NCBI RefSeq assembly: GCF_014280965.1
Contig: NZ_JACODZ010000005.1
Coordinates: forward strand, 372,001 to 436,000
DNA length: 64,000 nucleotides
DNA from: Echinicola salinicaeni
GTDB taxonomy: Bacteria; Bacteroidota; Bacteroidia; Cytophagales; Cyclobacteriaceae
Direction of reading: 5' to 3'
Shown here one piece after another: positions 10,976 through 20,597 of this stretch. Made by a program: the position numbers and the translations under genes. Positions within the stretch are counted from its first letter, which is position 1; every line of letters begins with the position of its first letter. The notes under the pieces were generated by a model. That model made no database searches. It was not told the DNA's origin and saw nothing but the letters and a program-made list of their open reading frames with translations.

Positions 10976-12463
10976 ATGGGGATCATCAGGAAACAATCTT
11001 CTCAAACTACTATCATTGCCTATGCAGGAATCCTGATAGGTTTTGTTGGTTCTGCCCTACTGCGCCCCAAAATATTAACTGAAGGAGAAATTGGTCTGCT
11101 GCAATTGGTTTTGAACACCACTGCCTTATTTGCCTCCATCTTCACCTTAGGCACCAACCTGACCACTTTAAAAATGGTGCCGGAATTCAAAAACAAACCG
11201 GAAAAGAAAAAGAGCTTTATTACATTTTCCCTTTTGGTGGGATTGGTGGGAACATTATTGGCCATCCCTACATTTTTAGCGACTAAGGACTTTATCTTCC
11301 AAACGCAGGACGGAGGATTTGAGGGATTCCATTATAATGGTACCTTCTATTGGGGGATATTAGTGGTCATTGGCTTTAGGGTTTTCCAGTATATCCTAGA
11401 TGCCTATCTCCGTACCAATCATCAACCTTTGCCGGGTGTTTTTGCCGACAGCGTCATTCAAAAGTTCCTTCCTATAATTGGTTTAATAATTTTTTATTTC
11501 CAATGGATGGATTTCCAACAGCTGATTTATTTCAATTTGGCCATTTTTTTTATACCCGTAATGATCTCATTCCTCTTTCTGAAAAGAACAAAAGCATTTA
11601 CTCTGGGCAAGCCAGGCCCCTTTACCCAGTCTGAAAAACGCAATATCGCTGGTATTTCGTCTTCTGGGGTTCTTGAAATTTTAAGTGGAGGACTTATACT
11701 GTATATAGACAGTTATATGATCCAATGGCTAATTGGTGAGGATGCTGTGGGGATTTATACAACCTTATTCTTTTTTGGAGTCGTAATCAGTGTTCCTGCT
11801 AAGGCCATCAGAAGAGTCTCCATCGTGACCATTTCTGAATCCATGGCCGAAGGAGATTATGCCAATATCCAGAATATTTACCGCAAAAGTAGTCAAACCT
11901 TATTGGTCATTGGAGGCCTGATCTTCCTTTGTGTCTGGGGTAACCGCTACAGCATAGGGGGCTATTTAGGAGAAAGCTATGCCCTCGCACTGCCTGTGCT
12001 GCTATTCACCGCATTGGCACAACTGGTGGACAATATAACTTCAGTCAATTACCAGATCATAGCTGTTTCAAAGCATTATTATTATAACCTATTTATGGGC
12101 TTCCTGACTTTAGCCCTATTGATACTTTCCAACTATCTATTAATCCCCAAAATGGGGGTTGTAGGAGCTGCCATGGCTTCACTTATCAGTATGATCTTGA
12201 TCAATGGTATGCGTTATTGGTTCCTAAGAAACAAATACAATTTGTCACCATTTTCCTGGGAGAGTCTCAAAACATTGGCCATTATTGGAATTACTTGGTT
12301 AATCATTGATCTAGTGCCAAACATCGACAATATTTATCTTAATCTGCTAATTAAAGGTGTCATTGTACTCGCTCTTTATATCCCAACTGTTTATCTCTCA
12401 AAATGCTCACCGGACTTTAATGTGGTAATGGATAAATATTTGAAGAAATTTGCGATAAAATAA
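10976..12463 (+). CDS. Polysaccharide flippase (Wzx/MOP superfamily)
   Basis: The 495-residue protein has about 14 hydrophobic segments across its full length and the layout of PST/Wzx oligosaccharide flippases. The start (TIIAYAGILIGFVGSALLRP) is typical of Bacteroidota members. It should move undecaprenyl-linked oligosaccharides from the cytoplasmic to the periplasmic leaflet. Its place at the end of a run with two methyltransferases, a glycosyltransferase and a YfhO protein fits lipopolysaccharide or capsule assembly. A bidirectional terminator follows. Confidence 0.88.
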   Translation: MGIIRKQSSQTTIIAYAGILIGFVGSALLRPKILTEGEIGLLQLVLNTTALFASIFTLGTNLTTLKMVPEFKNKPEKKKSFITFSLLVGLVGTLLAIPTFLATKDFIFQTQDGGFEGFHYNGTFYWGILVVIGFRVFQYILDAYLRTNHQPLPGVFADSVIQKFLPIIGLIIFYFQWMDFQQLIYFNLAIFFIPVMISFLFLKRTKAFTLGKPGPFTQSEKRNIAGISSSGVLEILSGGLILYIDSYMIQWLIGEDAVGIYTTLFFFGVVISVPAKAIRRVSIVTISESMAEGDYANIQNIYRKSSQTLLVIGGLIFLCVWGNRYSIGGYLGESYALALPVLLFTALAQLVDNITSVNYQIIAVSKHYYYNLFMGFLTLALLILSNYLLIPKMGVVGAAMASLISMILINGMRYWFLRNKYNLSPFSWESLKTLAIIGITWLIIDLVPNIDNIYLNLLIKGVIVLALYIPTVYLSKCSPDFNVVMDKYLKKFAIK

Positions 12464-12464
12464 A

Positions 12465-12488
12465 AGCCTAAGCTTTGACACTTAGGCT
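12465..12488. terminator. Bidirectional terminator between convergent genes
   Basis: Perfect 8-bp arms AGCCTAAG (12465-12472) and CTTAGGCT (12481-12488) with an 8-nt loop lie between the flippase stop and the DUF302 stop. Short A/T-rich tracts flank both sides. Confidence 0.6.
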
Positions 12489-12505
12489 CTAAATTTCATT
12501 ATATC

Positions 12506-12895
12506 TTAAAGTCCAGCCACAACCCTTTTCAAACTTTCTTGCACCTGACCTGCTATTTCACCAAGTTCAGGATTTTCCACTGTTGACATGGAAGCTATTG
12601 GATCCACAGCTGCCACTTCTACATTGCCATTTTCCAATTCCTGAACCACAACATTGCAGGGTAAAAATACCCCAATTTTATCCTCTGCACCTATCGCTTT
12701 ATGTGCAAAATTAGGATTACAGGCTCCCAGAATGCGATAATTCCTAAAGTCAACATCCAGCTTTTTTTTGAAAGTGGCTTTTACATCTATATCTGTAAGG
12801 ACTCCAAAGCCTTCTGCTTTCAGGGCATCGGTTACATGGTCTATCACCTTATCAAAGCTGGTGTTTTGAAGCGTTTTATTAAAGAAATAAGTCAT
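12506..12895 (-). CDS. DUF302 domain protein
   Basis: The 129-residue protein is a single DUF302 domain with no signal peptide. It shows the family features RILGACNPNFAHKA (Cys59), VFLPCNVVV (Cys80) and AVDPIASM. The biochemical role of DUF302 proteins is not established. In many bacteria they occur with redox, copper or nitric-oxide stress genes, and the two Cys residues would suit a redox or metal role. Here the gene stands alone. A near-perfect CRP-type palindrome lies about 57 bases upstream, so it is probably controlled by a Crp/Fnr-family regulator. Confidence 0.88.
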   Translation of the reverse strand: MTYFFNKTLQNTSFDKVIDHVTDALKAEGFGVLTDIDVKATFKKKLDVDFRNYRILGACNPNFAHKAIGAEDKIGVFLPCNVVVQELENGNVEVAAVDPIASMSTVENPELGEIAGQVQESLKRVVAGL

Positions 12896-12951
12896 GGTTT
12901 TAGTTTTGGTTTGATTTAAGCTTAAAGTACAAAATAGCTCACTTCAAAACA

Positions 12952-12965
12952 GTGACCTAGGTCAC
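12952..12965. promoter_or_regulatory. CRP/FNR-type palindrome upstream of the DUF302 gene
   Basis: The sequence GTGACCTAGGTCAC is a perfect 14-bp palindrome with the GTGA-N6-TCAC layout of Crp-type sites. It lies upstream of a TATTTTG element on the minus strand (12930-12936), a near match to the Bacteroidota -7 box. That would put its centre near -36, close to where class II activators bind. The regulator is inferred. Confidence 0.6.
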
Positions 12966-12990
12966 AAAATACTGATGACCTTGAAATTCA

Positions 12991-14085
12991 CTATCGAAAA
13001 AACTCATGAATCGCTTCGCAAACCCGCCTTACCTCTTTTTCTCCCAAATAGGGATGAAGGGGTAGAGAAAGTGTCGTTCGGGCCAACGCATTGGCCATGG
13101 GAAAATCCCCATATCCATTAAAAGCGGGAGTAGCTGAAACCGCCATAGGATAATGAATGGCAGTACTTATTCCCTGATCTGCCAGAAAAGCTTTTAGCTT
13201 ATCCCTTTCTTCCAGCCTTATAGTAAATAGATGGGCATTATGATCATCTTTTAAAATCCCCTTAGGTACTATAATTCCCTTAAGATGTTGCAGATGCTCC
13301 AAATAAACCTCGGCAAGTTGCTTTCTTTTTTGCTGCCATGGTAATAAATAATCCAACTTCACATTCAAAAAACCAGCCTGCAAAGTATCAATTCTACTGT
13401 TCCTGCCTATCAATTCATGTATATCCCTTTCAGGTTGACCATGTGTCAATAATAACCTTAATTTTCTTGAATGAGTATCATCAGCAGTCAACATAAGGCC
13501 TGCTTCCCCTAAAGCGCCTAAGTTTTTGGTTGGATAAAAACTAAAACAACCAATATCGCCAAAGGCTCCAGCACTAATACCATTTTGAAAAGCACCAAAT
13601 GCCTGAGCGGCATCTTCCACAACTTTGACACCTTTCGACCTGGTAATGGCAAGCAACCTTTCCATATTTACCATTTTCCCATAAAGGTGGACAGGTATGA
13701 CAGCCTTGGTCCTTTTGGTGATCATCCTTTCCATTTGGTCAATATTGATTAGACCATCGGAATCCACATCGCAAAAAATCAGTTCAGCCCCCACCATTTT
13801 AACCACTTCAGCAGTAGAAACCCAGGTCATGGCAGGTACGATCACCTCATCCCCATCCCCTATTCCCAAGGCCCGCAATGCCAATTCCAAAGCATCTGTA
13901 CCATTGGCACAAGCAATGGCATGCGGCATTTTCAAAAATCCAGCGAGACTTCTTTCCAACTCCTCTACCTCAGTTCCTGCAGAGAAAATCCCCTTTTGAA
14001 GCATCTCAGCAAACTTTGATTTCAGCTCATCAGCCAAATCCGCATGCATGCTTGCAAGCTCAAGAAAGGGTATTGATTTTTTCAT
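12991..14085 (-). CDS. DegT/DnrJ/EryC1/StrS-type sugar aminotransferase
   Basis: With the ATG at 14083-14085 (a TTG codon just before it is less likely) the protein has 364 residues, the usual length for the family. The PLP-binding Lys is in FSFYPTKNLGALGEAG (Lys187), and the Asp contacting the PLP ring is in VVEDAAQAFGA (Asp158). These enzymes transfer an amino group to a nucleotide-linked keto sugar and make amino sugars for surface polysaccharides. The start overlaps the end of the upstream glycosyltransferase gene by 26 bases, so the two are co-translated. Confidence 0.92.
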   Translation of the reverse strand: MKKSIPFLELASMHADLADELKSKFAEMLQKGIFSAGTEVEELERSLAGFLKMPHAIACANGTDALELALRALGIGDGDEVIVPAMTWVSTAEVVKMVGAELIFCDVDSDGLINIDQMERMITKRTKAVIPVHLYGKMVNMERLLAITRSKGVKVVEDAAQAFGAFQNGISAGAFGDIGCFSFYPTKNLGALGEAGLMLTADDTHSRKLRLLLTHGQPERDIHELIGRNSRIDTLQAGFLNVKLDYLLPWQQKRKQLAEVYLEHLQHLKGIIVPKGILKDDHNAHLFTIRLEERDKLKAFLADQGISTAIHYPMAVSATPAFNGYGDFPMANALARTTLSLPLHPYLGEKEVRRVCEAIHEFFR

Positions 14086-15370
14086 CAAGTAATTTTGCTA
14101 GTTTTTTGGTCAATGTTTTTCTTTCAAACCTGCTTATATCTCGCTCTTTAGCTTTTCCAACATCAGACTCTACGTGATCTTCTAAAAATCGCTGAATGCT
14201 CCTTACAGATTCATGAGAAAACACTTTGCCTGCCCCTGCTTCCTGAATAATTTGGCTCGCATCACCTGCTGGATCTCCCAATGCCACGATACATCTTCCT
14301 GTGGCTATATATTCGAATAATTTACCAGGGATATTTCCTTTAGCATTTTTAGTATTGGTCAGGATTAATAAAAGCATATCTGCTTTTTCATAGAAATCAA
14401 AGACCTTTTCATGAGGCAAATACCCTGGAAACTCTACCCTTTCATTTAGCCAAGAATCCTTTTTAATAAATTGGGTCACCTTATCACTTACCCTGCCAAC
14501 AAAAGTCAATTTTACAGCTTGCTTCTTTCCTTCAAAAGCTCCTTTAAAAGCCTTAAGAAATGGTATTGGATTTCTGATGGAATCAATAATCCCGGTATAT
14601 ACAATCTCAAAAACAGTTTCCCTGCGTTTTTGCTTATTAAAACTGTCTGGCAAATCTGCAGTATCAAAACCATTGGTGATTAGATCAATTTCCCTGTTGG
14701 CAATCTTGGCAATCTCTTCCTGAAAAGTAGGGGAAATGGTCACCACATTATCTGCCTCCCTAAATACAGATCTCTCCAAGCGCTCATGCCTCCTACGAAT
14801 GGTCTTCATCATGGGCAATGTATCCAAAAACTCCCATGTGGACCAAGGATCCCTAAAATCTGCAATCCAGGGCAAACCTGATTTTCGCTTCAAATCCCTT
14901 CCTATTAGGTGCATACTATGAGGCGGCCCTGTTGTGATGATGGCTTGAATATTATTCTTTTCCAGTATATCTAATAAATAATTCACCGAAGGCTTTACCC
15001 AAAACACCCTAGGATCAGGAATCATGGCATTGGCACGCAACCACATGGAAGTCTGATCAAACCAGTTTTTATTCCGCTTTTCCATCAACTTGGATGGATC
15101 CGCTGCCCTTCCATTTTTCCTCTTTTTTAGAAACCTAAATACTCCATAAGGTTCCCAAATAGGGAACTTTATCACCTCCCAATTGGGAGATATTTCCTTA
15201 AGCATGGTTTCGTCCTTAAGTTCAAAATCTGGATTTTCAGGGGTAAAAATCACAGGTTCCCAACCGTATTCAGGTAAAAACTTGGCAAATTTCAGCCAAC
15301 GTTGTACACCAGAACCTGCACTGGGGGGCCAATAATAAGTAATGATGAGTACCTTTTTGCTCTCTTCCAT
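14060..15370 (-). CDS. GT4-like glycosyltransferase
   Basis: This 436-residue protein has two Rossmann-type halves of the GT-B fold. The start VLIITYYWPPSAGSGVQRW is characteristic of a GT4 group common in Bacteroidota. The donor-binding half has KGNIPGKLFEYIATGRCIVA (the E of the GT4 EX7E region) near residues 345-365. It lies 47 bases downstream of another GT4 gene and overlaps the aminotransferase gene, giving a three-gene glycan-synthesis run. Sugar specificity is unknown. Confidence 0.88.
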   Translation of the reverse strand: MEESKKVLIITYYWPPSAGSGVQRWLKFAKFLPEYGWEPVIFTPENPDFELKDETMLKEISPNWEVIKFPIWEPYGVFRFLKKRKNGRAADPSKLMEKRNKNWFDQTSMWLRANAMIPDPRVFWVKPSVNYLLDILEKNNIQAIITTGPPHSMHLIGRDLKRKSGLPWIADFRDPWSTWEFLDTLPMMKTIRRRHERLERSVFREADNVVTISPTFQEEIAKIANREIDLITNGFDTADLPDSFNKQKRRETVFEIVYTGIIDSIRNPIPFLKAFKGAFEGKKQAVKLTFVGRVSDKVTQFIKKDSWLNERVEFPGYLPHEKVFDFYEKADMLLLILTNTKNAKGNIPGKLFEYIATGRCIVALGDPAGDASQIIQEAGAGKVFSHESVRSIQRFLEDHVESDVGKAKERDISRFERKTLTKKLAKLLDEKINTLS

Positions 15371-15417
15371 GAAACAAATATAAGCTTTTACGCGAGATTG
15401 CCCTCTGGTACAAAAGG

Positions 15418-16569
15418 CTACTTGGCAGTCAATTCACGGTACTTTTCTAAAATCAATGCATGCATTTTTTTTCGATCATACTTTGCCGTCACTTCAACAT
15501 AAAGGTGATCTGCCAATGTTTGCATTGCCTCTCTTTTTACAAAGGCAAACTCAAGGGCTTCCTTAAGGACTCCTTTGTCCTTTACAGGAAATACCAATCC
15601 AGTTTTCTTATTGGTCACAATATCACTATTCCCCATGATATCTGAGCAGATAATCGGCAATTGCATGGCTCCTGCTTCCAATAATACATTTGGAAACCCT
15701 TCCCTATGTGAGGCATGGACTAGCACATCAGAAATGGCCATATAATGCTCCACATGATCTGACCAGTTTACTTGCACAATTCTTGGATGATCTTCGATCT
15801 TACGGATAATATCTTCTTCCAGTGGATTAAGATCTTGCTCAAAATCTCCCAACAGCACCAGTTTGGATTGATTGATAATCTTGGAGTTTAAAAAAGCATT
15901 TACCAGTTCTTCTATCCCCTTGTCCTTCACCAATCTTCCTACTGCCAAAATGATAAAATCATTCTCACCGGGCATCACCCGCATGGTTGCGGCAACCAAG
16001 TGATTTTCCTTTAAATTATCACGATTAAACCTTTCCAGGTCCACTCCATTAGAAGAACCATCTCCTAGAACCTCTACCTTTTCTGGCTTGCTGAGCTTTT
16101 CTTTCAAAATCAGGTCTTTCAGTGAATGGGCATTGGGCCAAACATGGTTAGCATTGCTAAAGGTCCACTTTTCCATGGTCTCCAAAAGCTTGCGCTTGCT
16201 ATCTTTTGTCACCACATAGGGCATCCCCGCCACAGTATGTATACGGACTTTCACCCCTGCAAACTTTGACGCAATCATTCCGAGCAAACCTGCCTTGGGG
16301 GTATGTGTATGAACCACATCAGGTCGCTCTTGCTTAAAAAGTTGAATTAATTTCCAAAGACAAATTAAATCATGTATTGGTGTGATTTTTCTACTGAAAG
16401 GAATGATAACATGTTCACAGCCCTCTTTTCGCTTAATCTCATTAACTTCCTTTCCATCAGCACTTACCATCAACACCTCCCAGCCAGCATCTTTCAGATA
16501 CTTCATTTGACCTGAAAGCAACAATTTCAGAGAGAGGGGAACGGTGGTTACACGGATTAATTTTGGCAT
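15418..16569 (-). CDS. GT4-family glycosyltransferase
   Basis: From the ATG at 16567-16569 (the TTG before it is disregarded) the protein has 383 residues. Features are the N-terminal motif HTHTPKAGLLGMIASKFAGV, the linker region ILAVGRLVKDKGIEELV, and the donor site SHREGFPNVLLEAGAMQLPI with the EX7E pattern of GT4 retaining transferases. It resembles glycosyltransferases of capsule and exopolysaccharide loci. It is the first gene of the minus-strand three-gene run, with a TATATTTG element a few bases upstream. Confidence 0.92.
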   Translation of the reverse strand: MPKLIRVTTVPLSLKLLLSGQMKYLKDAGWEVLMVSADGKEVNEIKRKEGCEHVIIPFSRKITPIHDLICLWKLIQLFKQERPDVVHTHTPKAGLLGMIASKFAGVKVRIHTVAGMPYVVTKDSKRKLLETMEKWTFSNANHVWPNAHSLKDLILKEKLSKPEKVEVLGDGSSNGVDLERFNRDNLKENHLVAATMRVMPGENDFIILAVGRLVKDKGIEELVNAFLNSKIINQSKLVLLGDFEQDLNPLEEDIIRKIEDHPRIVQVNWSDHVEHYMAISDVLVHASHREGFPNVLLEAGAMQLPIICSDIMGNSDIVTNKKTGLVFPVKDKGVLKEALEFAFVKREAMQTLADHLYVEVTAKYDRKKMHALILEKYRELTAK

Positions 16570-16590
16570 CAACTTTTTCCTTTAAAAGTG

Positions 16591-16598
16591 CAAATATA
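16591..16598 (-). promoter_or_regulatory. Candidate -7 box of the GT4 operon
   Basis: TATATTTG on the minus strand matches the Bacteroidota -7 consensus TAnnTTTG, 22 bases from the start codon. No convincing -33 TTG is seen at the usual distance, so the call is weak. Confidence 0.35.
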
Positions 16599-16694
16599 AA
16601 CCTAAAAAGTGAAGGTATATATCTTGGAGATGAATTATAAATACAACTTATTGTTCATCATCAAATATTCGACCAAAAATTCAAAAAGTAAAAT

Positions 16695-16730
16695 AATGGT
16701 TGACAGCTGAATAGGTAGCTGCCAACCATT
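16695..16730 (-). terminator. Terminator of the FAD/Fe-S oxidoreductase gene
   Basis: Arms 16695-16708 and 16717-16730 pair over 14 positions with one G-U type pair and an 8-nt loop. On the minus strand a T-rich stretch follows. It begins 8 bases past the stop codon. Confidence 0.65.
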
Positions 16731-16737
16731 AAACATT

Positions 16738-19689
16738 TTATTTTAATCCTGCTGCCTCAAACAGTACCTCCACCGGATGCTGCGCTTTCCTTCCTGTACC
16801 ATCAGCAATCTGGTGCCTACAACTCGTTCCTGGTGCTGCCACTATGGTATCCTCTGTAGCCTTTCTGACCGTTGGGAATAATACCATCTCCCCTACCTTC
16901 ATACTCACTTCATAATGTTCTTCCTCATAGCCAAAGGAACCTGCCATGCCACAGCAACCAGACGGAATAGTTTCTAGGGTATAGTTTTCAGGCAAAGTCA
17001 ATAATTTCTGCGTAAAGTTCACAGAACTCAGCGACTTTTGATGACAATGCCCATGAAGCAATACTTTCTTGCTTTCCTTGGTAAACTGATCCGCTGTGAT
17101 TTTTCCTCTCATAACTTCCTTGGCCAGGAATTCATCTACCATCATGCTGTTTTGCTTCAGCTTTTTGGCAGCTTCAACCAATTCAGTTTTCACCAACCTA
17201 GGATATTCATCCTTAAAACTTAAAATGGCCGATGGCTCTACACCCACCAATGGTTCATCAATGTTGACCACATCTTTGAAAACCGCTACATTTTTGTTTG
17301 CCAAATTTTTGGCATGATCCAATAAACCTTTAGAGATCGCGCCACGACCACTTTCTGGATGTTCCCTCATGACTACCTCATAACCTAAATGATGCAATAA
17401 TTTGATCGCCTTGATCCCTATTGCTGTATCATTGAAATTGGTAAATTCATCACAGAAGAAATTTACTCGGCCATTGGACTTTTCTGCTACTGGCAAATTA
17501 CTGTAATGCTTTTTGTACCATTTTCTCAAATTCACCTTGGAAATGGTGGGCAATGATCTTTGCTCTGCCACACCTAGGATTTTCTTCATCATTCCACCAG
17601 TTGACTTGTTGGTCATCATGAAGTTTGTCAATCCAGGCACCAAGCTGCCAAGCTCATTGAGATTATTGATATATGCAAATGCCTTACTTCGCAAAGGCAC
17701 TCCATTGGTCTTTTGATATTGGTAAAGGAATTCTGCCTTTAGGCTGGCCATGTCCACATTAGAGGGGCATTCAGAAGTACAGCCCTTACAGGAAAGGCAA
17801 AGGTCCATCACCTCCTTCACCTCTGGATGGTCAAAAGGATTCTCTTTAGTATTCTTGGTCAAAAATTCCCTTAAAGTATTTGCCCTTCCTCTTGTAGTAT
17901 CTTTTTCATTTCTGGTAGCCATATAACTAGGGCACATGGTACCACCAGAAATAGGCAGTTTACGGCAATCACCAGAGCCATTGCATTTTTCAGCAGCCCT
18001 CAGGATTCCACCTACATGACCAAAATCCATGGCCGTGTCAAATTCAGGTGTGACCATATCTGGCTCATAGCGTAAGAAACTGTTCATAGGAGCAGTATCC
18101 ACTATTTTACCTGGATTGAAAATATTATTGGGATCCCAGGATTTTTTAATTCTCCTGAACAACTGATAGTTCTCTTCTCCCACCATAATCGGTATAAAAG
18201 CAGCCCTTACCCTTCCATCTCCGTGCTCACCACTCAAGGAACCATCATATTTTTTCACCAACTTGGCTACGGCTTCGGTAATTTTATAAAAATCCTTCAC
18301 ATCCTCTGACTTTTTCAAATCCAAGATAGGTCGAAGGTGGATTTCCCCAGCACCGGCATGGGCATAATGCACTGGCTTCTGGCCAAATCCTTTCATGATC
18401 TCGCCAAATTCATCAATAAAATCCGCCAAATCATCAATATCCACAGCCGTATCTTCAATACAGGCCACAGCCTTTTTATCTCCTGGAATATTAGCCAATA
18501 AACCTAGTCCAGCACTTCTCAGCGCCCAAACATTTTTGGTTCTGTCACCTGTAATGATTGGAAAAGCATAACCTAATCCTGCTGCTTTCATCCCATCTAT
18601 CATCTTTTGGGCATCCTTCAAGGCATCCTCTTCTGTTTGCCCCCTGAATTCAATCATTAGAATTCCCTCTGGATCACCTTCCACAAAATACCGGTTCTTG
18701 CTTTGTTCAATATTTTCTTTTGTACAATCGAGGATAATTTTATCCATCATCTCACAGGCTGTAGGATGATATTTCATGGCCAGCTGAGTGGCCTTCATAC
18801 AAGCATGTATACTTTCAAAATGTGCCGCTACTACCACATCTTTTGGATCTGGAAGTGGATCAACATGAATTTTGATCTCCGTAGTAAAAGCCAAAGTCCC
18901 TTCAGACCCACACAGCAACTTACAGAAATCAAATTCCGTATCTGTATCCGAGAAAACTTCAGTTTCCAACAAATAGTCCACCGCATATCCTGTATTTCTC
19001 CTTTGGATACTGGATTTAGGAAACTCCTTACGGATGTTTTCCTGATGCTTTTCTACACTTAATTCCTCAAAGGCCTTCTTATAAAGATTACCTTCAAGAT
19101 CATTTTGACTGCATTTCTGCTCAAATTCCTCTTTGGATATTTTCCCGAAAGTAGCTTCTGAACCATCACTGAGAATCGTATGGAGTTCCAAAGTGTGTTC
19201 TCGGGTGGAACCATAAATAATAGATGTCGTTCCGCATGAATTATTTCCAACCATCCCACCAATCATTGCCCGATTGGCTGTCGATGTAACGGGGCTAAAA
19301 AACAAACCATGAGGTTTCAAAAATGCATTCAGCTCATCCCTCACTACACCTGGTTGCACGCGCACCCAGCCTTCCTCCTTATTTAATTCTAAAATTTGGG
19401 TAAAGTGCTTTGAAACATCCACCACAATACCATCTCCCACACATTGGCCAGCGAGGGAAGTCCCTGCTGTTCTTGGAATCAAAGATGTTTTATGGCTATT
19501 CGCAAAATGGATAAGCTTTTTAATATCTTCTTTGGTTTTCGGCATCGCTACCGCCAAAGGTAATTCCCTATATACCGATGCATCAGTGGCATAAAGGGTT
19601 TTCATCAATTGATCGTAATATAATTCACCGGTTAATTCTTTGGCCAAATCAGCCAAAAAAGGTGACAAATTCTCTTGCTCCTTAGACAT
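16738..19689 (-). CDS. FAD-linked oxidase fused to Fe-S (CCG) domains, D-lactate/glycolate dehydrogenase type
   Basis: This 983-residue protein is a fusion of a GlcD-like flavoprotein and a GlpC-like iron-sulfur protein. The N-terminal part has the PCMH-type FAD-binding region (PRTAGTSLAGQCVGDGIVVD, then MIGGMVGNNSCG) and the FAD-oxidase C-terminal domain (GEHGDGRVRAAF near residue 485). A ferredoxin-like section follows with a Cys set CNGSGDCRK...MCPSY and CLSCKGCTSECP. Next come cysteine-rich CCG domains ending in GHCHQKSL and SGCCGMAGSFGYE. Such enzymes oxidise 2-hydroxy acids, mostly D-lactate, and pass electrons to the quinone pool at the inner membrane. It stands alone with its own terminator; the substrate is inferred from the family. 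Confidence 0.9.
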   Translation of the reverse strand: MSKEQENLSPFLADLAKELTGELYYDQLMKTLYATDASVYRELPLAVAMPKTKEDIKKLIHFANSHKTSLIPRTAGTSLAGQCVGDGIVVDVSKHFTQILELNKEEGWVRVQPGVVRDELNAFLKPHGLFFSPVTSTANRAMIGGMVGNNSCGTTSIIYGSTREHTLELHTILSDGSEATFGKISKEEFEQKCSQNDLEGNLYKKAFEELSVEKHQENIRKEFPKSSIQRRNTGYAVDYLLETEVFSDTDTEFDFCKLLCGSEGTLAFTTEIKIHVDPLPDPKDVVVAAHFESIHACMKATQLAMKYHPTACEMMDKIILDCTKENIEQSKNRYFVEGDPEGILMIEFRGQTEEDALKDAQKMIDGMKAAGLGYAFPIITGDRTKNVWALRSAGLGLLANIPGDKKAVACIEDTAVDIDDLADFIDEFGEIMKGFGQKPVHYAHAGAGEIHLRPILDLKKSEDVKDFYKITEAVAKLVKKYDGSLSGEHGDGRVRAAFIPIMVGEENYQLFRRIKKSWDPNNIFNPGKIVDTAPMNSFLRYEPDMVTPEFDTAMDFGHVGGILRAAEKCNGSGDCRKLPISGGTMCPSYMATRNEKDTTRGRANTLREFLTKNTKENPFDHPEVKEVMDLCLSCKGCTSECPSNVDMASLKAEFLYQYQKTNGVPLRSKAFAYINNLNELGSLVPGLTNFMMTNKSTGGMMKKILGVAEQRSLPTISKVNLRKWYKKHYSNLPVAEKSNGRVNFFCDEFTNFNDTAIGIKAIKLLHHLGYEVVMREHPESGRGAISKGLLDHAKNLANKNVAVFKDVVNIDEPLVGVEPSAILSFKDEYPRLVKTELVEAAKKLKQNSMMVDEFLAKEVMRGKITADQFTKESKKVLLHGHCHQKSLSSVNFTQKLLTLPENYTLETIPSGCCGMAGSFGYEEEHYEVSMKVGEMVLFPTVRKATEDTIVAAPGTSCRHQIADGTGRKAQHPVEVLFEAAGLK

Positions 19690-19830
19690 GCCATAAAATT
19701 AAAACAGTTAGGCCAACTAATAAATAATAAAATGAATTATCTGTTGAAAAAATAACAAAACCCCAAAGATAGACCAACAAACTCAACACCAAAAAGGCAT
19801 TTGCCCTAAGTTTTTCAGGAAAAAATACAA

Positions 19831-20565
19831 CTAATGATTAACACCTACTCTCAAGATAATAGGGAATTTAAGTTTGACCTTTTCCTGATTGTCCCAAAGT
19901 TCCTGAAATTGCTCCTTTACCAAAGCCAGAGGACTTTCCCTGTGAGCCCTTTCATAATGTTTAACCGCTGACCAAGTATTTAAATACCCCATAAACTGAT
20001 CAAAGGTCCAATGATATTCCATACTTAGTTCAGGAGACCGGATAATCCCAAAATCAAAGGGAATACCTTCATAGTTTTGTTCAATATATTTTCTTTCGAG
20101 GTCCCAGTAATTTCCTAGGATGTTTTCATATAAATTGCCAAGGTGCTTTTCTCCTCCCTCCAACTGAACCAATCCATATCCTATCAAAGCTATAATTCCT
20201 CGGGATTTTAAGCTTCTTTTGACTTCATTAAAAAACTTTTCGAATTGAAACCAATGAACAGCCTGTGCCACGGTAATCAGATCAAAACTATTATCTGCAA
20301 ACCCACTCTCTTCTGCAGACCTCAAACTATAAACAATATTATTTCTTTGAGGGGCTAAGGCCAATTGCTGGGCACTGATATCTGTAGCTTCAACACTTTC
20401 AAAATAATCAGCTAACTTTACTGCTACCTGACCATTCCCGGTTCCACAATCCCATGCTGCAGATCTGCTTGAAACCTTAGAAAGTATAAACTCATAGAGT
20501 TCATCTGGATATGCTGGACGGAACTTCCTGTAATCCGATGCGTGTCCTGAGAAATTATCCTTCAC
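19831..20565 (-). CDS. Class I SAM-dependent methyltransferase
   Basis: The 244-residue protein starts with the YafE/UbiE-type sequence NFSGHASDYRKFRPAYP and has motif I AAWDCGTGNGQVA, motif II VEATDISAQQ and motif IV FDLITVAQAVHWF. The start is a GTG (20563-20565): the first in-frame stop lies five codons upstream and no ATG lies between, so GTG is the only sensible choice. The methyl acceptor is unknown; homologues are often annotated as small-molecule methyltransferases. It lies downstream of the DUF2254 gene with a 32-base gap and may share its transcript. Confidence 0.87.
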   Translation of the reverse strand: MKDNFSGHASDYRKFRPAYPDELYEFILSKVSSRSAAWDCGTGNGQVAVKLADYFESVEATDISAQQLALAPQRNNIVYSLRSAEESGFADNSFDLITVAQAVHWFQFEKFFNEVKRSLKSRGIIALIGYGLVQLEGGEKHLGNLYENILGNYWDLERKYIEQNYEGIPFDFGIIRSPELSMEYHWTFDQFMGYLNTWSAVKHYERAHRESPLALVKEQFQELWDNQEKVKLKFPIILRVGVNH

Positions 20566-20597
20566 GACGGTAAACTTTTAATAGATCAATCATTACA

